Source: Siphlonurus alternatus (Eukaryota > Arthropoda > Insecta > Ephemeroptera > Siphlonuridae). Taken from it: 64,000 bases of DNA. Where the stretch lies: contig OX463788.1 in NCBI GenBank assembly GCA_949825025.1, positions 33,467,078 through 33,531,077 on the forward strand. The letters run 5' to 3'. Within the stretch, counting starts at the first letter, position 1. The number at the start of each line of letters is the position of its first letter. The notes under the pieces are model-generated. The model saw only the letters and a list, made by a program, of their open reading frames with translations. It made no database searches and had not been told where the DNA came from. Position numbers and translations under genes: made by a program. Below, one piece after another: positions 17,781 through 30,895 of the stretch.

Positions 17781-18075
17781 GGGGAAGGAAAGCCACCGAG
17801 ATGCGTCTCACAAAGAGATTTCCTGACAAGGTTGAAGCCTCTTGCCGCCACCGCCGCAGGGAGTATGCGGGCAAGCAGGCAGGCTGCTGGGCTGCCGAAA
17901 GGGTGAAAAGACGTAGGGTGGCTGGTATATACGGGGTTATTTAGTACCTTGTTGGTGTCAGCGCTTGCTGCTTTTGCTGTGTAATTAATTATTTTAGCGA
18001 CGCTTGAGTGTATGCGCTGCAATTTAGGTAGCTTGCTGCAAGAGAGATTAAAGAGAGAACAGAATTGTACCGTCA
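17780..18075. other. GC-richer islet, unassigned
   Basis: Distinctly more GC and CpG than the surroundings (GCCGCCACCGCCGCAGGG at about 17844). Open frames on both strands (73 and 103 codons) match nothing I know. It may be a regulatory element, a non-coding exon or an old repeat. Confidence 0.3.
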
Positions 18076-18689
18076 TCCTTTTACACTGCAGAAACCAAAT
18101 AAGAATTTAAAATACTTTAAGGTTTTAATAAAAGCACTGAGTTAATTAATTAGGTAAATTAAATTGTATATAACTATATATTATTTTGATATTTTCTTAA
18201 TGTAACATGGTTCCAGTTTATATACTTTAAATCTGTAAGTTCATAAAAATATATACATAATTATAATTTAATTTTCAAAGAGGGATTTAGGTTTATGAAA
18301 AATATATCAACGAACTCAAACGAAAGTTTACACTACAATCAGAATGTAAAACAGTTTCTATGTTTATTTGAAGCATGTACAAATTCTGTGACTGAAATTG
18401 CAGAGATGAATACAATTAATATTCATAAACAATTAAAATAAAATATTATTGAGCAGACAACTAACAGAGAGCTTAATTTTACAGCTTTTATGCAAGTGTT
18501 GTACTTCAGTTAAAAGTGTTGTATAAATAGTTTGTGTCGTCACCACTATATTTTAAATTACATATTTTAAACCTCTTGTGTTTTCTTTTTCGTTCTGACC
18601 TAGTACATATTGCTGACTTTGCAATGTCTCGCTTCCAAGAGAGTTACAAAAAATGCCTTCTAAAACGAGGAAAGAAACAAAATTCAAGC

Positions 18690-18795
18690 ATTAAACTTCT
18701 CTCTCTTAGCTTTTTTTTTTGTTTTTTTTTGTGTATTTTGGGACAATTGACTTGGTCCACAGACCCGAAGTCAATACATCAATAAATTCATTTCA
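18690..18795 (+). mobile_element. Possible non-LTR 3' end
   Basis: T-rich tract, then CAATACATCAATAAATTCAT; AATAAA joined to a TTCAT-type end. Weak call with no coding part. Confidence 0.25.
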
Positions 18796-18970
18796 ATTCG
18801 CGGTCCAATCAACACATAAATGTATATTAACCGGAACCTAAAAATACTGCGAAAGGCAACGCATTGTTTTTAATCTCAACATGTTAAAAGGGTACATATA
18901 TAACAAACATGCATATTACCCTACAGGTATATTAAATTCAAATTAATTTATTCGTTCAATTCCAAACACA

Positions 18971-19066
18971 TACAGTAAAAACTCGATATCAGGTAATACT
19001 TGATATAAGGTAAAACTAATTTCCTGGGTCCCTTGACTTTACGCGTAATAGCAAGTTTTTACTTTA
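18971..19066. mobile_element. Short Tigger/pogo-like MITE
   Basis: Starts TACAGTAAAAACTCGATATC, close to the well-known pogo/Tigger end CAGTAAAACCTCGATAT, and ends with inverted AAGTTTTTACT. 96 bases, so only the ends survive. Confidence 0.5.
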
Positions 19067-19117
19067 TATGCATATATTAATAACAGGTATAAATAAAGCA
19101 TTATGCATGTTATTAAG

Positions 19118-19330
19118 CAGGCTCGGACTGGCCATAAGGCAAGTCAGGATTCCCTAACTGGCCCCTCCAATTTCTAACCCATGTAGAGCATATAAATAGT
19201 GATCTCAGGCCCCCTTAGGTGGCTCCTCTGCTGCCTCTAATCCTCTATAATGCCTTTATGTCCCTGGTTAAATTCTTTTACCACTGTCAGGATTCGGTTT
19301 ACGATGCCAGCATTGAATTTATAATATGTA
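19118..19330 (+). mobile_element. Dispersed repeat, copy 1 (CAGGCTCGGACTGGCC)
   Basis: CAGGCTCGGACTGGCC through GCCAGCATTGAATTT is repeated with divergence at 61549-61755, same orientation. Non-coding; probably the end of a DNA transposon. Confidence 0.55.
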
Positions 19331-19339
19331 ATTTAATTT

Positions 19340-20490
19340 ATTTACTATATTTAGATTTAGAAAGGTAACCTTGTAAACCAACGTGTAATAAAATGAAACT
19401 TTCGAGGAGAGAGCTTGTCTTGTATCAACTTAACTGATTATCTTTTGTTGTCTTTATTATATCTTCTTTCCTTTTAAGCAGCAAGGTTTTAATACCAAGA
19501 AATCATGATTTTTTTAATGAAAAATAATAATATATTTCTCTGTTCCTCGATCAGTTTATTATAATAAAATATTACCAAATACCTCTAGCTAGCTATTTTC
19601 AAACTTAGCACTCTTCCAGTTCGTGTTGATGTCTGGCAATGACAAAGACGATTTTTTTACGTTATTAGATTTGTCCAAAAAGTATGAGATAAGAAGTGAG
19701 GGAACACAAGTTATCAAAGTTGCTTGCTTTTAGACTGGCTGTATCAAAGTTTCGTCCAGTTTGACAGACCGTATAACTTCGACTGCGCTTTTATACAACT
19801 TGGGAAAAGAATAGTGGCAAGTGATTGATTATTTGTGGTGAGAAAAAGTAAGAATTGTTATGTTTCTCTTTTCCCACCAGCCTATACCTCTCATTCGTTA
19901 ATAATCATCATGCCTAAGTTAATTTCAAGAGTTTCTTTCATTTTATATACAAAATTTTGTGATTTAATTTTCGAATGGTTTAAATACTGTTAATATTAAA
20001 TATCATATTGTAAAATTTCATTTTATACTTTTAAATTAATATAAAACTTTTTTTATTTTTTTTTTTTTTATTTCTTTGCTAATTTTTTTGTATCTTGGCA
20101 AATCCGTATAATTCATGCATTTTTTTCTAAATACATATATATTATTCTACATTTTTTTTTTGTCTAGAAAAGCCTATATAACTTTAAAACAGAGTAATTG
20201 AATGCTCGTGTTTATTTTGACCAATAAAAATAATAAAATAATACAATACACATACTTTGCAGTATGGGAGTGAAGTTAAAGGTTTCTCTAATATTTTATA
20301 TAATTATATTACAAGTATATAGGTATGACAGTAATAATTCTTATCCTATTAGTTTGTTTTGTCTTTTTTTTTAGCTCCTTTATTGCCAAGTACGAATAAT
20401 GTGTCATTTCATTATAATTAATGTGCAAGCACATAAGGATGTTGAAGTTTCACCAAAGACAAATACAACAGATTTTGATCGTAAGCCACA
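19340..20490. other. AT-rich intergenic DNA
   Basis: No gene seen. T-rich runs near 20050-20160. Confidence 0.4.
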
Positions 20491-20493
20491 TGA

Positions 20494-21049
20494 TGGGTGG
20501 TATTCACGAAGAGTTAAGGGCATTGGGTGTAGCACCGGTAGTTGGCAACACTGACGTATCTTCACCATGTTAATTTTTGATCATTGCTCCTCGGAGTAAT
20601 TTTTATGCTAGAGCTAAGCTGATTGCTGTAGTATCAAGATAATTAGTTGCCCAAGTGCACAATTTAGCTAAATAAAGCCTGATTTAAAGAAAAGTATTTT
20701 TTTTATATTTTAGAAAAATGCATGTAAATTTAAAAAATTACTAAAAAATACTTTTCTTTAAATCAGGCTTTATTTAGCCAAATTTTGCACTTGGGCTACT
20801 AATTACCTTCATACTACAGCAATCAGCTTAGCTCTAGCATAAAAATTACTCCGAGGAGCAATGATAAAAAATTAACATGGTGAAGATACGTCAGTGTTGC
20901 CAACTACCGGTGCTACACCCAATGCCCTTAAGGAGCGATTTAGGGAGAGAAATTTTAAGAAGCGTTTATCTTACCTGTTACCTGGTATAAAAAACGCTCT
21001 TAAAATATCTCTCCCTAAAACGCTCTTTAACTCTTCGTGAATCCCATCC
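20494..21049. mobile_element. Outer MITE, ATTCACGAAG family, split by an inner insertion
   Basis: Left fragment TATTCACGAAGAGTTAA (20501-20517) and right part from 20932. Removing the inner element and one TTAA restores an inverted repeat whose arms read ATTCACGAAGAGTTAA, GAGCG, TTTAGGGAGAGA, TTTTAAGA. Related sequence is at 51482 and similar ends at 48615. Confidence 0.8.
20518..20927. mobile_element. Inner 410-base MITE with TTAA target duplication
   Basis: TTAA at 20514-20517 and 20928-20931 flank perfect ends GGGCATTGGGTGTAGCACCG and the inverse. Arms of about 185 bases are highly alike. TTAA duplication is the signature of piggyBac-type transposition. No coding capacity. Confidence 0.88.
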
Positions 21050-21479
21050 CTATATATGATATGCTATCTTGTAATTAAAATTATTATTATTTGAAATGTT
21101 TTCATTCAAAATAAATAGCTGTAATCCATATTAATATATTACAGATTAATTGCCTGTTATTTATAGGTTATGTTATGTTATATATGATAGCAATTTTACT
21201 AATTTCATGTGCATTTTATTATATATTAATTACAATATCTTGCCGATATCTATAATTTGATTTTTATTATTATTATTTTTTATGAAGTTCATCGTTTTTT
21301 GTTTTTTTTCCCCTCTAAATTTTCTAAATTTTGAGGGTTTGTTTGCATGTTTGCATATAAAGAACGATACAATGCCATAAATGCCATAATTTTAATCTGC
21401 ATACATACACATAATAATATAAAGAAATAAAAACAAAAATCTACTTTACTTTTTGTAAATAATAGTGTAAATTGAATTG

Positions 21480-21970
21480 AGCTTCACGAAATGTACGTAG
21501 TGCTGCAAGCTTGTTTTTCAAGCTCTCGTAAGCCTGGAAAGCAGAGGGTGTGATGGAATTTACGTGTATATATAAATAGTATTTGCAGAAGCTGCAATGA
21601 GGAGCAGGGAAGTTAATGGAGTGGGTAAGGGGTAGAGTAAAGTTGTGTCGAAGCCCAGATAGCCAACTCGTCGAGATTGAAGAAGAGCGCGGAGAGTCCA
21701 CTGAGCCGCACCAAGCACTCACGTCGTATCGGAGTGGCGAAGAAATTGGGCGTGGAAATTAAACGGGTGGAGGTAACTAATCAGCCACCCTAGCTTGCTG
21801 GATGTTTGCTTGCTTACTATGCTTTACAGCTCAATCGGGCGCTTGCTCTCACATCACTACGCCAGATTAGCGTAGGCAGCAGCACCAGCACAGGTGATGG
21901 CACGGATGCAATGCTCTGCTAACAGTTACCTGAGAGCGAGAAAGCTATTCCCTCTACCCTCTTCTCGCTC
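21480..21970. other. GC-richer islet, unassigned
   Basis: Higher GC than flanks. The minus strand has a 93-codon open frame (21441-21722) without recognisable homology. Could be regulatory DNA or an unrecognised exon. Confidence 0.25.
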
Positions 21971-22633
21971 AGTAAGCAAAAATGATAAATAACACTCAAT
22001 TTACTTGAGAAAATGCTGATTAAAATTTATTTTTCTTACCGCGAAAGGTTTACTCTAAATTGAACGACTTTGTAAATAAACTAATAGAAACGAGTTCTCT
22101 TAATTAATAATTAAGAAGAAGATATATATAGGCTGCTCTAGATTGTTTTTATGTTTTAACAGCTTTAATTTTTATTTTATCAAGAAAATATTTGATAATT
22201 GAAATTGAAATGCTGCAAACTTAAGTCAGGGGTTTCCTTTTGTATCCCACATCAGATACAAAAGTTCATCAATTCCGAGCGTTTTTTTTTTTTTTTTTTT
22301 AATTATATTAGCATTGTACTCATTATGATCATTATAATAACTTTCTTTTTGATGTATTTTTTTTATATATATATATATTTTTTTTTTTTTTATTTCACTT
22401 AATATTTACATGACATTGTACCAGCCAGGGTTTAAAATAACCCTGTCGGCTGCTACGTTTTACATAAAGGTCTTCAAAATCTTGTTACTAAAGGTACATA
22501 TTGCAAACAAAAACAAATATTTTCATGTTATTAATACATAATTATACATAGTTTAGTTCAACTAACATATAAATTATACAAAACAATAGTATTATTTTAT
22601 AATATTTAAGTAACGTAATGAAGATATAAAGAT

Positions 22634-22920
<287 letters not shown>

Positions 22921-23315
22921 AAATCAGTTACATTGAAAGCAAAATTATAAGTTTAATTATTTTATTTTTCAAAAGAAGTTTTAAAAATAAATACATTCAA
23001 TACAATTAGTGTACATCAATTGTATTAAATAGATAGAAAAATTGAATATAAATTTATACAATTTAATACATACATATAGACACGTTTATTTAGTTTATTA
23101 TAATACAGTAAGAAGCCATTCGTGTGATTTAAATTGATAATGAGATAATGTAAGTAAAATAATATATTAAATTTAAAGAGGTATAGTTAAAAATTATAAA
23201 CATAGTAATTAAGTTTGTTCTATATGTAAATTATTAATGTAACTATTAAAAATTTAGCACTTTAGCACCTCACGATAACATGAAATAAATATTTTAAAAC
23301 AAAATTATTCTTTCT

Positions 23316-23515
23316 NNNNNNNNNNNNNNNNNNNNNNNNNNNNNNNNNNNNNNNNNNNNNNNNNNNNNNNNNNNNNNNNNNNNNNNNNNNNNNNNNNNNN
23401 NNNNNNNNNNNNNNNNNNNNNNNNNNNNNNNNNNNNNNNNNNNNNNNNNNNNNNNNNNNNNNNNNNNNNNNNNNNNNNNNNNNNNNNNNNNNNNNNNNNN
23501 NNNNNNNNNNNNNNN
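23316..23515. other. Assembly gap (200 N)
   Basis: Exactly 200 N; the round number suggests a placeholder and not a measured distance. Confidence 0.99.
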
Positions 23516-23615
23516 CTGTGTGTAATCAACTTAATGTGCCATCCTCCATTCATTATATATTATTTTTAACCTAATTGTAAGTTGTAAACTATATAATATA
23601 TATTTTTTTATTGTT

Positions 23616-23660
23616 CATTTCATTTCATCTCTTTCATGGGCACAACACAAAGCTGTATAA
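23616..23660 (-). mobile_element. Short non-LTR 3' remnant
   Basis: TTCATTTCATTTCATCTCTT then TCATGGGCAC, as at 1366-1410. Confidence 0.35.
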
Positions 23661-24084
23661 GTAGTAGCAGAACTTGATTGCATTCTAATGTATTCAAAAA
23701 TTTATGTATTCATAATTTGCCTTTGTGATAATTTTATATTTTAGTTAAAAAGTGTTGTAGTAGATTAAAAAAAAAATGCTAAGTGCATATACACAATTTA
23801 CTTTTGCATTATAGAGAACTGCCTATTTAAAAAATAAATGTCCTTATAGTTTGTTTTTAAAGAAAATATTCTGAACTTTGTTTTTCTCTCCGAACGTTGA
23901 TAACTTCTTGAAAATGTGCTCGTTACTTTCCTTGTTTCCTATGGTACTTGTATGACATGTTATAAATATATAAGAGAGGAGACCTCATTTAGAAATAATG
24001 AAACACTAGAACTCTATACAAAACATGCTGAATGTAAAATAGGATTATTTGAAATTTTTAAATAAATTTAATTGTAACCTATGT

Positions 24085-24090
24085 TGTGTG

Positions 24091-24172
<82 letters not shown>

Positions 24173-24200
24173 TAATATATTATATGTAAATATATATAGT
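24085..24200. repeat. (TA)n-rich tract
   Basis: Imperfect TA dinucleotide repeats. Confidence 0.9.
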
Positions 24201-24901
24201 ATATATAATTATGACATTCAAATGGAGGTATTTAAATATTATAGAATACGTTAGCATAACAAGGAAAGATTTTGAAGTGCATTTATACATTTAAATTTAT
24301 GTATTGTTTTCCTTTTATATTTCTTACATTATAGTTAGATTGCAGACAGGCACGTCCAGAGAAACATGCAAACGCAATCTTAATGGCCAGGAATAATTGT
24401 AAAATACTGATGCAGGCGTAATAATTGACTTGACTACTTATTAGTCATTACACACTATTTTGCCGGCTGACGTTCAAGTTTCTCCGCTGATATTGATGAA
24501 ATATTACAACTTTATCATATAATCTTAAGCCCGGGAACTCATTTTTTTTTAAATTATTTGAAGTACGGCTATACGCCTCCCTGAAGGTCTCTTTTTTACC
24601 TGCTCGGAGAGGGGAGTACTCTAAACAGGGTCCTTCTTGGGTTTACGAACAAAAACTGTGACATCATTTTGCACTGCCTACCCCCACCCCCTGAGCTGGT
24701 GGCAAGGTATATTTCAAGCAGGGCTTAAGAACAGGTCTATAAATAATCGTCCTTAAAAATTGAAAATTGATATGATTTTTAAAGTTAGTTAAATTAAATG
24801 GAAGCGCATTAGAAGCTGCCGTCAGGTGTGGATGCAGAATAGAGCAATATCAGATCATAATGGACAGTAATTATTATGAATTATCTTTACTCAATTGCAA
24901 A

Positions 24902-25010
24902 TTTAAGGAGGGCTAGGGGGTTGCCCCTCCCTGCTATCTATGAAAAATTTGATTTAACATGGGTTGTATAGAGACTCCCCCACACTCCTTTTTGTTTAAA
25001 ATTTTAAACG
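24902..25010. mobile_element. Diverged fragment of the CAGGCGCGGATCC MITE family
   Basis: GATTTAACATGGGTTGTATAG between G-rich and C-rich flanks matches GATTTAACATGGGCAATATAG of the complete copies at 38098 and 57812. Ends are lost. Confidence 0.45.
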
Positions 25011-25014
25011 TTTG

Positions 25015-25845
25015 TATTTATTTTGTATTTGTTAATTGAATCCAATACATTATAGATATTACAGTATTTCTATAAGTTTGGATACATTATGTGGTACATC
25101 GTACATCTCCACAGCCTAGAACATAAAACACTTTTCAACAAATACGATTTAAATAAACATATAATTAATTACACCCACATATATACAGTACACACACATG
25201 TGTACATACATCTAGACAAAAATTGTTTTGTTTATTAGCGCATTGCATATCGTATTAAATTATTCTGCTATTGTCAAATTATTCGATCAATATCTCTTAT
25301 AAATTAAAATTAAATTTATAATGCTCTAATAAAAACAAAAACAATTAAAATTCTCATGATATTACAGTTTTCAATTGTTTCTGATTTAGATGAAATAAAT
25401 CAAACAGTGGGGAAAAATTAATTTTGTTACAAGACACCTGAACTCTCGATGTGTACGCCAACTTAGGGACATTTGTAGTACAAGTTTTGATTGAGAATAA
25501 TTGCTGTGCCTAAGGCTGCGTTGAGGAACGTGTAGATTTATTGTTCGAAGGATGAGGTGCATCAACGTTAAAATTTATAACTTTTTTCAAAAACAAAATG
25601 TCACTAATTTCGCGCCTCTTTTCAAGTGAGGGTATAATAGCTTATGTACCTTTTATGTGTCTGAAAAGTCCACTCCATTCCAAAAATTTCAGCCCCTACC
25701 CCCCTATTTTTTGAATCCGCACCTTTAATCTTTATATTGCATATATATTGTTTAAAATTATAATATATTATTATTAAGAAGTTCTGATGTAAATACAACA
25801 ACTTTCTGTTATGAAGTTATGATGCAATATAGTTGCAGTGAATGT
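25015..25845. other. AT-rich intergenic DNA
   Basis: Nothing recognised on either strand. Confidence 0.4.
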
Positions 25846-26370
25846 TTAAAACTTAAAATTAGGGAAGATGCACACAAGGATGTGGTGATCCGATATTTTG
25901 TGTACAGTACAACCTAAAAGACAGTCATGAAGCTTACGCATTACAATATGTCGTTCAAGAAGAGAGTAACGATTCAAACTTGCAAGCCAGCTGTTGATGT
26001 TACGGCAGTATAGGCAAGAGCTCCAGTGGCGGTGAGCTGAGCCTGGCTGTATGCTTGCCTGAATGATTTTCCTTACATAGGCATCTTGGTAAAAGCCATG
26101 CTTGTGTTCCGCATTGTTCAACACAGAGGAGAAAAAAAGTGACACATGAAGCAAGAACTTAACAATACAAGCACTGAAAGCACTCACTCTCAACGTAATG
26201 TTGAGAAATAAAATAAGTGATTCAAATAAAAAAATATTGTAATTTATGGTGATGATGATGATGATAATAATAACATTACAGCAAAGAAAAAAGCATTTTA
26301 CACAAATCGAAATTTGTAATAATATATAAATATTATGTATTATAGAATTACAGATCAGAGTACATAACAT
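25846..26370 (-). other. Unassigned 174-codon open frame in a GC-richer islet
   Basis: The longest non-repetitive open frame of the intergenic part. The N-terminal half is a hydrophobic run from AT-rich DNA. The C-terminal half (about 25850-26190) comes from GC-richer DNA and includes RKIIQASIQPGSAHRHW. No family recognised. Chance openness, or an exon with wrong ends, is more likely than a gene. Confidence 0.15.
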
Positions 26371-27475
26371 TCACAACTTGGGAGTATTATTATCTAATGT
26401 AAAATTATTTTACTAATAATTTTTATATCGTAAAATATTTACGCAATTTTTGCAACTCCATCAGAAACTCTTCTTTATATGATGGGATTTCTTTCATATC
26501 TCACCATATATCTCTTTTGTTTTAAAAATATATGTAATGTAAAGTTATGAATTTTGCATATTGTAAAAAAACCCCATTAAACTGTTACAAGTATACTATT
26601 ACTTTTTTCTTATATTTATGCAAAAAAATATATATCGCAGAGAAACTAAAAATAAAGTAATGGAAGTTTTATCGTTTCCATCATTACTTACTTGATACAC
26701 AATTACAGCAGTAAAAGAGGAAGATGATTGGAAAATAAAACAAGTTATTCTCTTATTTTATGCTATTATATTACAATCTAGAAAACTCTGTTGTGCTGAA
26801 AGTATAGAACATTGTAAAATTTCATACTCCAATACAGTATGTAATTTTTTGCAGAGCATATTACAATTTGCAGTATAATAATATATGCATCCCACCCTAT
26901 ATATGAAGATTATGGTATAAATATCATGAAACTTAATAATAATATATCCTCGATATTATTATTTTAATCGTTAAAAGGGATACTATTCGCAACCTCGTTG
27001 TGATTTGTTCTTTAAAGGACTGTTATAGTGTCACCTGCCAACTGTTATGTATGTAACATGTGGGAAATATAATAAAATAAAAATAAAATAAAAACTTACA
27101 TAATATTATATACATTAATTTATAGTTGTAGAAGTATTACAATAACTAAGACAAATATAAATTAATTTTTATAATAATTTATTCGAGAATAAATGTATTT
27201 TAGTACGAAAATAATATGCTATATCATATTATGAAAGATTCACTTTAAATTGAATTAAAAAAAAAAAAAAAAAATGCTGGCTTGTAGATTTTTTAGAACA
27301 ACTAAGTCTTCAAGTGTTGTGAAACTATGCTTTTGCTAGAGTTGCTACGTTTCATCTGCTCGACTTGTACTTTGTTTCAGACACGTCTTCAAGCGCTTCC
27401 TTAATTCATATTTCTTCAAGAGTACATAAATTTTTTATAAAATTGTAACATTAGTAAATTATGTTATATTAAATT
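26371..27475. other. AT-rich intergenic DNA
   Basis: Poly-A near 27258-27274; no other structure recognised. Confidence 0.4.
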
Positions 27476-27560
27476 ATTATTTATTCATTGTACATTCAGC
27501 CTCAAGGGCTGAGGCTATTTAGGGAATTTAATCCCTCTTTAGCCATAGAATTTTACATAG
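27476..27560 (-). mobile_element. Possible non-LTR 3' end
   Basis: On the minus strand GAGGCTGAATGTACAATG leads to AATAAATAATAATTTAATA, a LINE-like 3' end. No coding remnant. Confidence 0.3.
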
Positions 27561-28354
27561 TTAATGAAAATATTTGTTATTTGAATACATGAATTATAAT
27601 ATTTTTACATGATAAATTGAAATACATAAATAATTGGATACCTAAGGCTATAATACATAATAATATACAATATATAATGGTTGAAGAAGTTAACAATTTG
27701 GCACTGGGATGTACATTATCTGAAATAGTAAGACATTAGAATTTTTGTTGACAAGAAATAGTTTATATAACATAACAGTAAGATTACTAACAAGTAAGTT
27801 AATGTGAATTTGAACTAAATATTTATTTTTGACTAGAATTTTAGTTTTTGTACTAATTTTATGATATTAAAAATAATTATTTTTATTGATAAATATAATA
27901 CTAACGAAACTTATATTGTTAACAGAAGAAATTTATAACTTATTAATTGCGTAACATATATTGATTAAAAGATTATTAAAAAAATAAAATATTTAAAATT
28001 GTTGAAATAATTATAATAATATATACTGAATTGACATATTATTAAATTATGTTACTACTGATATACAAATAAAATTTGAGTGACTTCGAACGAACACTGA
28101 AACAAAACTTTGCAAGAGTATATGATTATACCAAGAAGAATAGCACCCACCACGGTTGCAGGGAGTAGGGATTTCTGTCTACAGCAATCAACATTCATCG
28201 CATAGGGAAAACTTTCATCATTTTCTACATTAAAATAGTAAAATATCATTGTTGTTTTTAATTTTTATGTAAATTGAATTGTTTTATATCAATACAAATT
28301 AATAATGATTAATCAAATAAATTAATATTGATTGTGTAGAATGTTAACTATAAT

Positions 28355-28467
28355 AAAATAATAATAATAACATCCCCAACAGGACCAGCGGGCGCCTTCA
28401 TCTTGGCCCAATTGGGCCCGATGCTGGCGCTTAACCACCCCAACTAGGTTGGGAGTTAAAACGTCAA
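28355..28467 (+). mobile_element. Possible 3' end of a second non-LTR element
   Basis: GC-richer stretch (GGCCCGATGCTGGCGCTTAA, then GGTTGGGAGTTAAAACGTC) running on the + strand straight into the AAT tract that also serves as the tail of the minus-strand element to its right. Confidence 0.35.
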
Positions 28468-29708
28468 ATAATAATAATAATAATAATAATAAATGGCTTT
28501 ATTTGTAAAAAGAGGCGTAGTCAGGACTAGACAGTACTATCAACTAAACCCAAACATCGCGTCATATAATACAAAATACATTACGATAAACTGACCGAAA
28601 CCTTAAATAAGATAATTACATGATAGTTATTAATGTTTTTACAAAATACAGAAAAAATTGCTTCAAAATACATCACAATATGGTAAAAATGAAATAAAAT
28701 CACAGGAAGAAATAACATCAAAAATATGTCAATCAGTGTTACATTAAAATTTAATACATATTCTATAACTCTATAACATACTTTTAAGCAAACTAGTTTT
28801 AAATACATTTAATGATTGTAAGCAACACATATCAGCAGGAAGTTTGTTCCACAATCGAGTACCTTTGACACTGAATGAATCACCACTATAAGCTTTAGGA
28901 GCTTGCAAGTAATATGCATGCGACCTTGTAGCTCTGCTATGAACATCTCTCATTAATGTAAACAAATCACTAAGATATTCAGGTTGATCACCATGTAAGA
29001 TCTTATACACAAAACACAACAAATGGTAGTCACGCCTAATGCTGATTCTATATAGGTCACGACAAACGTTGATAATACTCAGATACATGATCGTATTTGC
29101 GAAGATTATAAATATATCTAATACAATTATTATTATTAAGTAATTTTTCAAGCTTATATTCAACTTCCTGAGTAATATCACAATAAACAACATACAGTAA
29201 TCAATAATAGGTAAAATTAATGTATTAACAAGCCTTATACGTGCTTCAACAGGAGTATTGGCACGAAATTTATACAATTGATTTAGTGATGCAAAAAATT
29301 TCTTACTAACACTTGAAACATGAGGTTTCCAAGAGAGTGTGTTATCGAAAATTAAGCCAAGATTTTTAACAGTATTTGAAAATGGAATCTCACAGTCATT
29401 TAAAACAGGTTTATCAAGATTCATTGTAGACAAAATTTGATGAGCATGATCAGACCCAATTATAATTGCTTGCGTTTTAGATGCATTTAACTCAAGACCG
29501 TGACTAATAGACCAATCACTAATAGATTTCAGATCAGCATTAATTAGTTTAATAGCCTTATTAAAATCGTCAATTTTAGTGCGGATATAAATTTTTTAAT
29601 CATCTGCATATCTGATATGATACTTACAAAATTTCAAGACTTTGGCAATGTCATTTGTATACAATGAAAACAAAAATGGCGCTAAAACACTACCTTGTGG
29701 AACGATCG
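28468..29708 (-). pseudogene. 5'-truncated non-LTR retrotransposon (reverse transcriptase)
   Basis: Minus-strand reading gives the reverse-transcriptase motifs IVPQGSVLAPFLFSLYTND (from about 29706) and the catalytic YADD (29599-29610). An in-frame TAA at 29596-29598 follows at once. Then LELNASKTQAIIIGS, NLGLIFDNTLSWKPHV and VKGTRLWNKLPADM, typical of the CR1/Jockey group. Between about 29180 and 29040 the sense frame shifts (LEKLLNNNNCIRYIYNLRKY) and returns. The 3' end has AATAAA then an ATT tail (28468-28494). The upstream half is missing and the element is dead, though little decayed. Confidence 0.85.
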
Positions 29709-29709
29709 T

Positions 29710-30700
29710 GTTACTTTTTCCCGAGTTTGGGGGGAGGGGGGGGGGAGATGGAAGCGATCCAAGTGTCTGAAAATTTATCCTGTTATTCGAGATATCTTAA
29801 CATAAGATCCTGTTGTTCAAAATTTGGTGAAAATTATTTTTCATCCCCTTTTCGGGGTTGCAACGACAAACTCAACAATTAAATAATAATAATAATGAAA
29901 CTAAAAAAATGCATGCACCAAATTTAATTGTATGAGTATGAGTAATTGTTGACCTGTTGAATCCATTGATATTATTTAAATGAATTAAAGTAACTCTTAA
30001 TACAAAATTAGATCTCTATATATCATATTAAATAATCAAGTTGTCTGACATCTCTCTTTAACATTACCATTAATTAAAGTTGTTGTTTTTTTATCCTATA
30101 GCAGCATATTTTGAATTATTTAAATCAGTGCACATTATAAATTAATGAGAGGAAATTAGTTCAAATTAGTACCTTATTCAATTTTAAAATTTGAAATTCC
30201 TATTTTAAACTGATTACAAAAATTCAAAGTGTCTTTCAAGAAATCTGATATATTGACATATGAAGTGACAAAAATTATTATTATTATTTTGTAAATTTAA
30301 GAGCTCTTTTTACTAGTTTTAAAAAATTGACAATGGATTCAAAAGGTAGTGTACCCATGGTATAAAACTTTTTACACATTGATTAAGACATTATTATATT
30401 AAATAACTTAGATTTGAAATTGCTGAAGTTCCATGCAAAGTAAATAGTTTATACTATTGCGACCCCGTAAAAACATTAGCAACTAAATTTTAACAATAGC
30501 ACTATGTGTAGTGTTATTTCATGTATAAAACCATAGCTCAAAACCCTCCATACCCTTGCACTGAAAGAATGAAACGAGTTGGTAAACATTATCTTATTAT
30601 ACTGTATTTAGACTAATATTTAATCGTGTATAATTCCTTTCTGGCAACTTTTGGTGCCTTAGAAAAAGCTAAAAAAACATTAACTTAAAATATAATTAAG
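29710..30700. other. AT-rich intergenic DNA
   Basis: A G-rich run at about 29730-29748; nothing else recognised. Confidence 0.4.
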
Positions 30701-30702
30701 GT

Positions 30703-30895
30703 TAAGGTAACGCCACCAATGTTAAAAAAAAAATCCCTCACACGAAAATTCTGAAAAAAATTTAAAATGTTCTCCTCTACACCCCCTATCAGTAGCTAAA
30801 ATATTAGGTACACAAATTCGATATAGTTTTTGAGTTATGAATTTTTAAAGTTGACTACTTTAACATGGAGAAATGGAAATCCCATGTTAAATCCG
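30703..30895. mobile_element. Partial copy of the 13432 MITE family
   Basis: Matches the inner arm sequence of 13432-13809 (ATGTTCTCCTCTACACCCCC, TTTTTAAAGTTGACTACTTT) but lacks the second arm. Confidence 0.7.

Noticed and set aside
21441..21722. 93-codon minus frame as a coding exon
   Set aside because: No known homology and no clear splice partner; kept as a GC-richer islet only.
25846..26370. 174-codon minus-strand open frame as a gene
   Set aside because: No recognisable family, half is low-complexity hydrophobic sequence from AT-rich DNA, and no promoter or splice pattern supports it. Listed only as unassigned.
28979..29200. Hydrophobic protein segment inside the 220-codon minus frame
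   Set aside because: It is the wrong frame of the RT; the sense frame in this stretch reads LEKLLNNNNCIRYIYNLRKY.
29596..29708. Active retrotransposon at 28468-29708
   Set aside because: In-frame TAA right after YADD, an internal frame shift and loss of the 5' half rule out activity of this copy.
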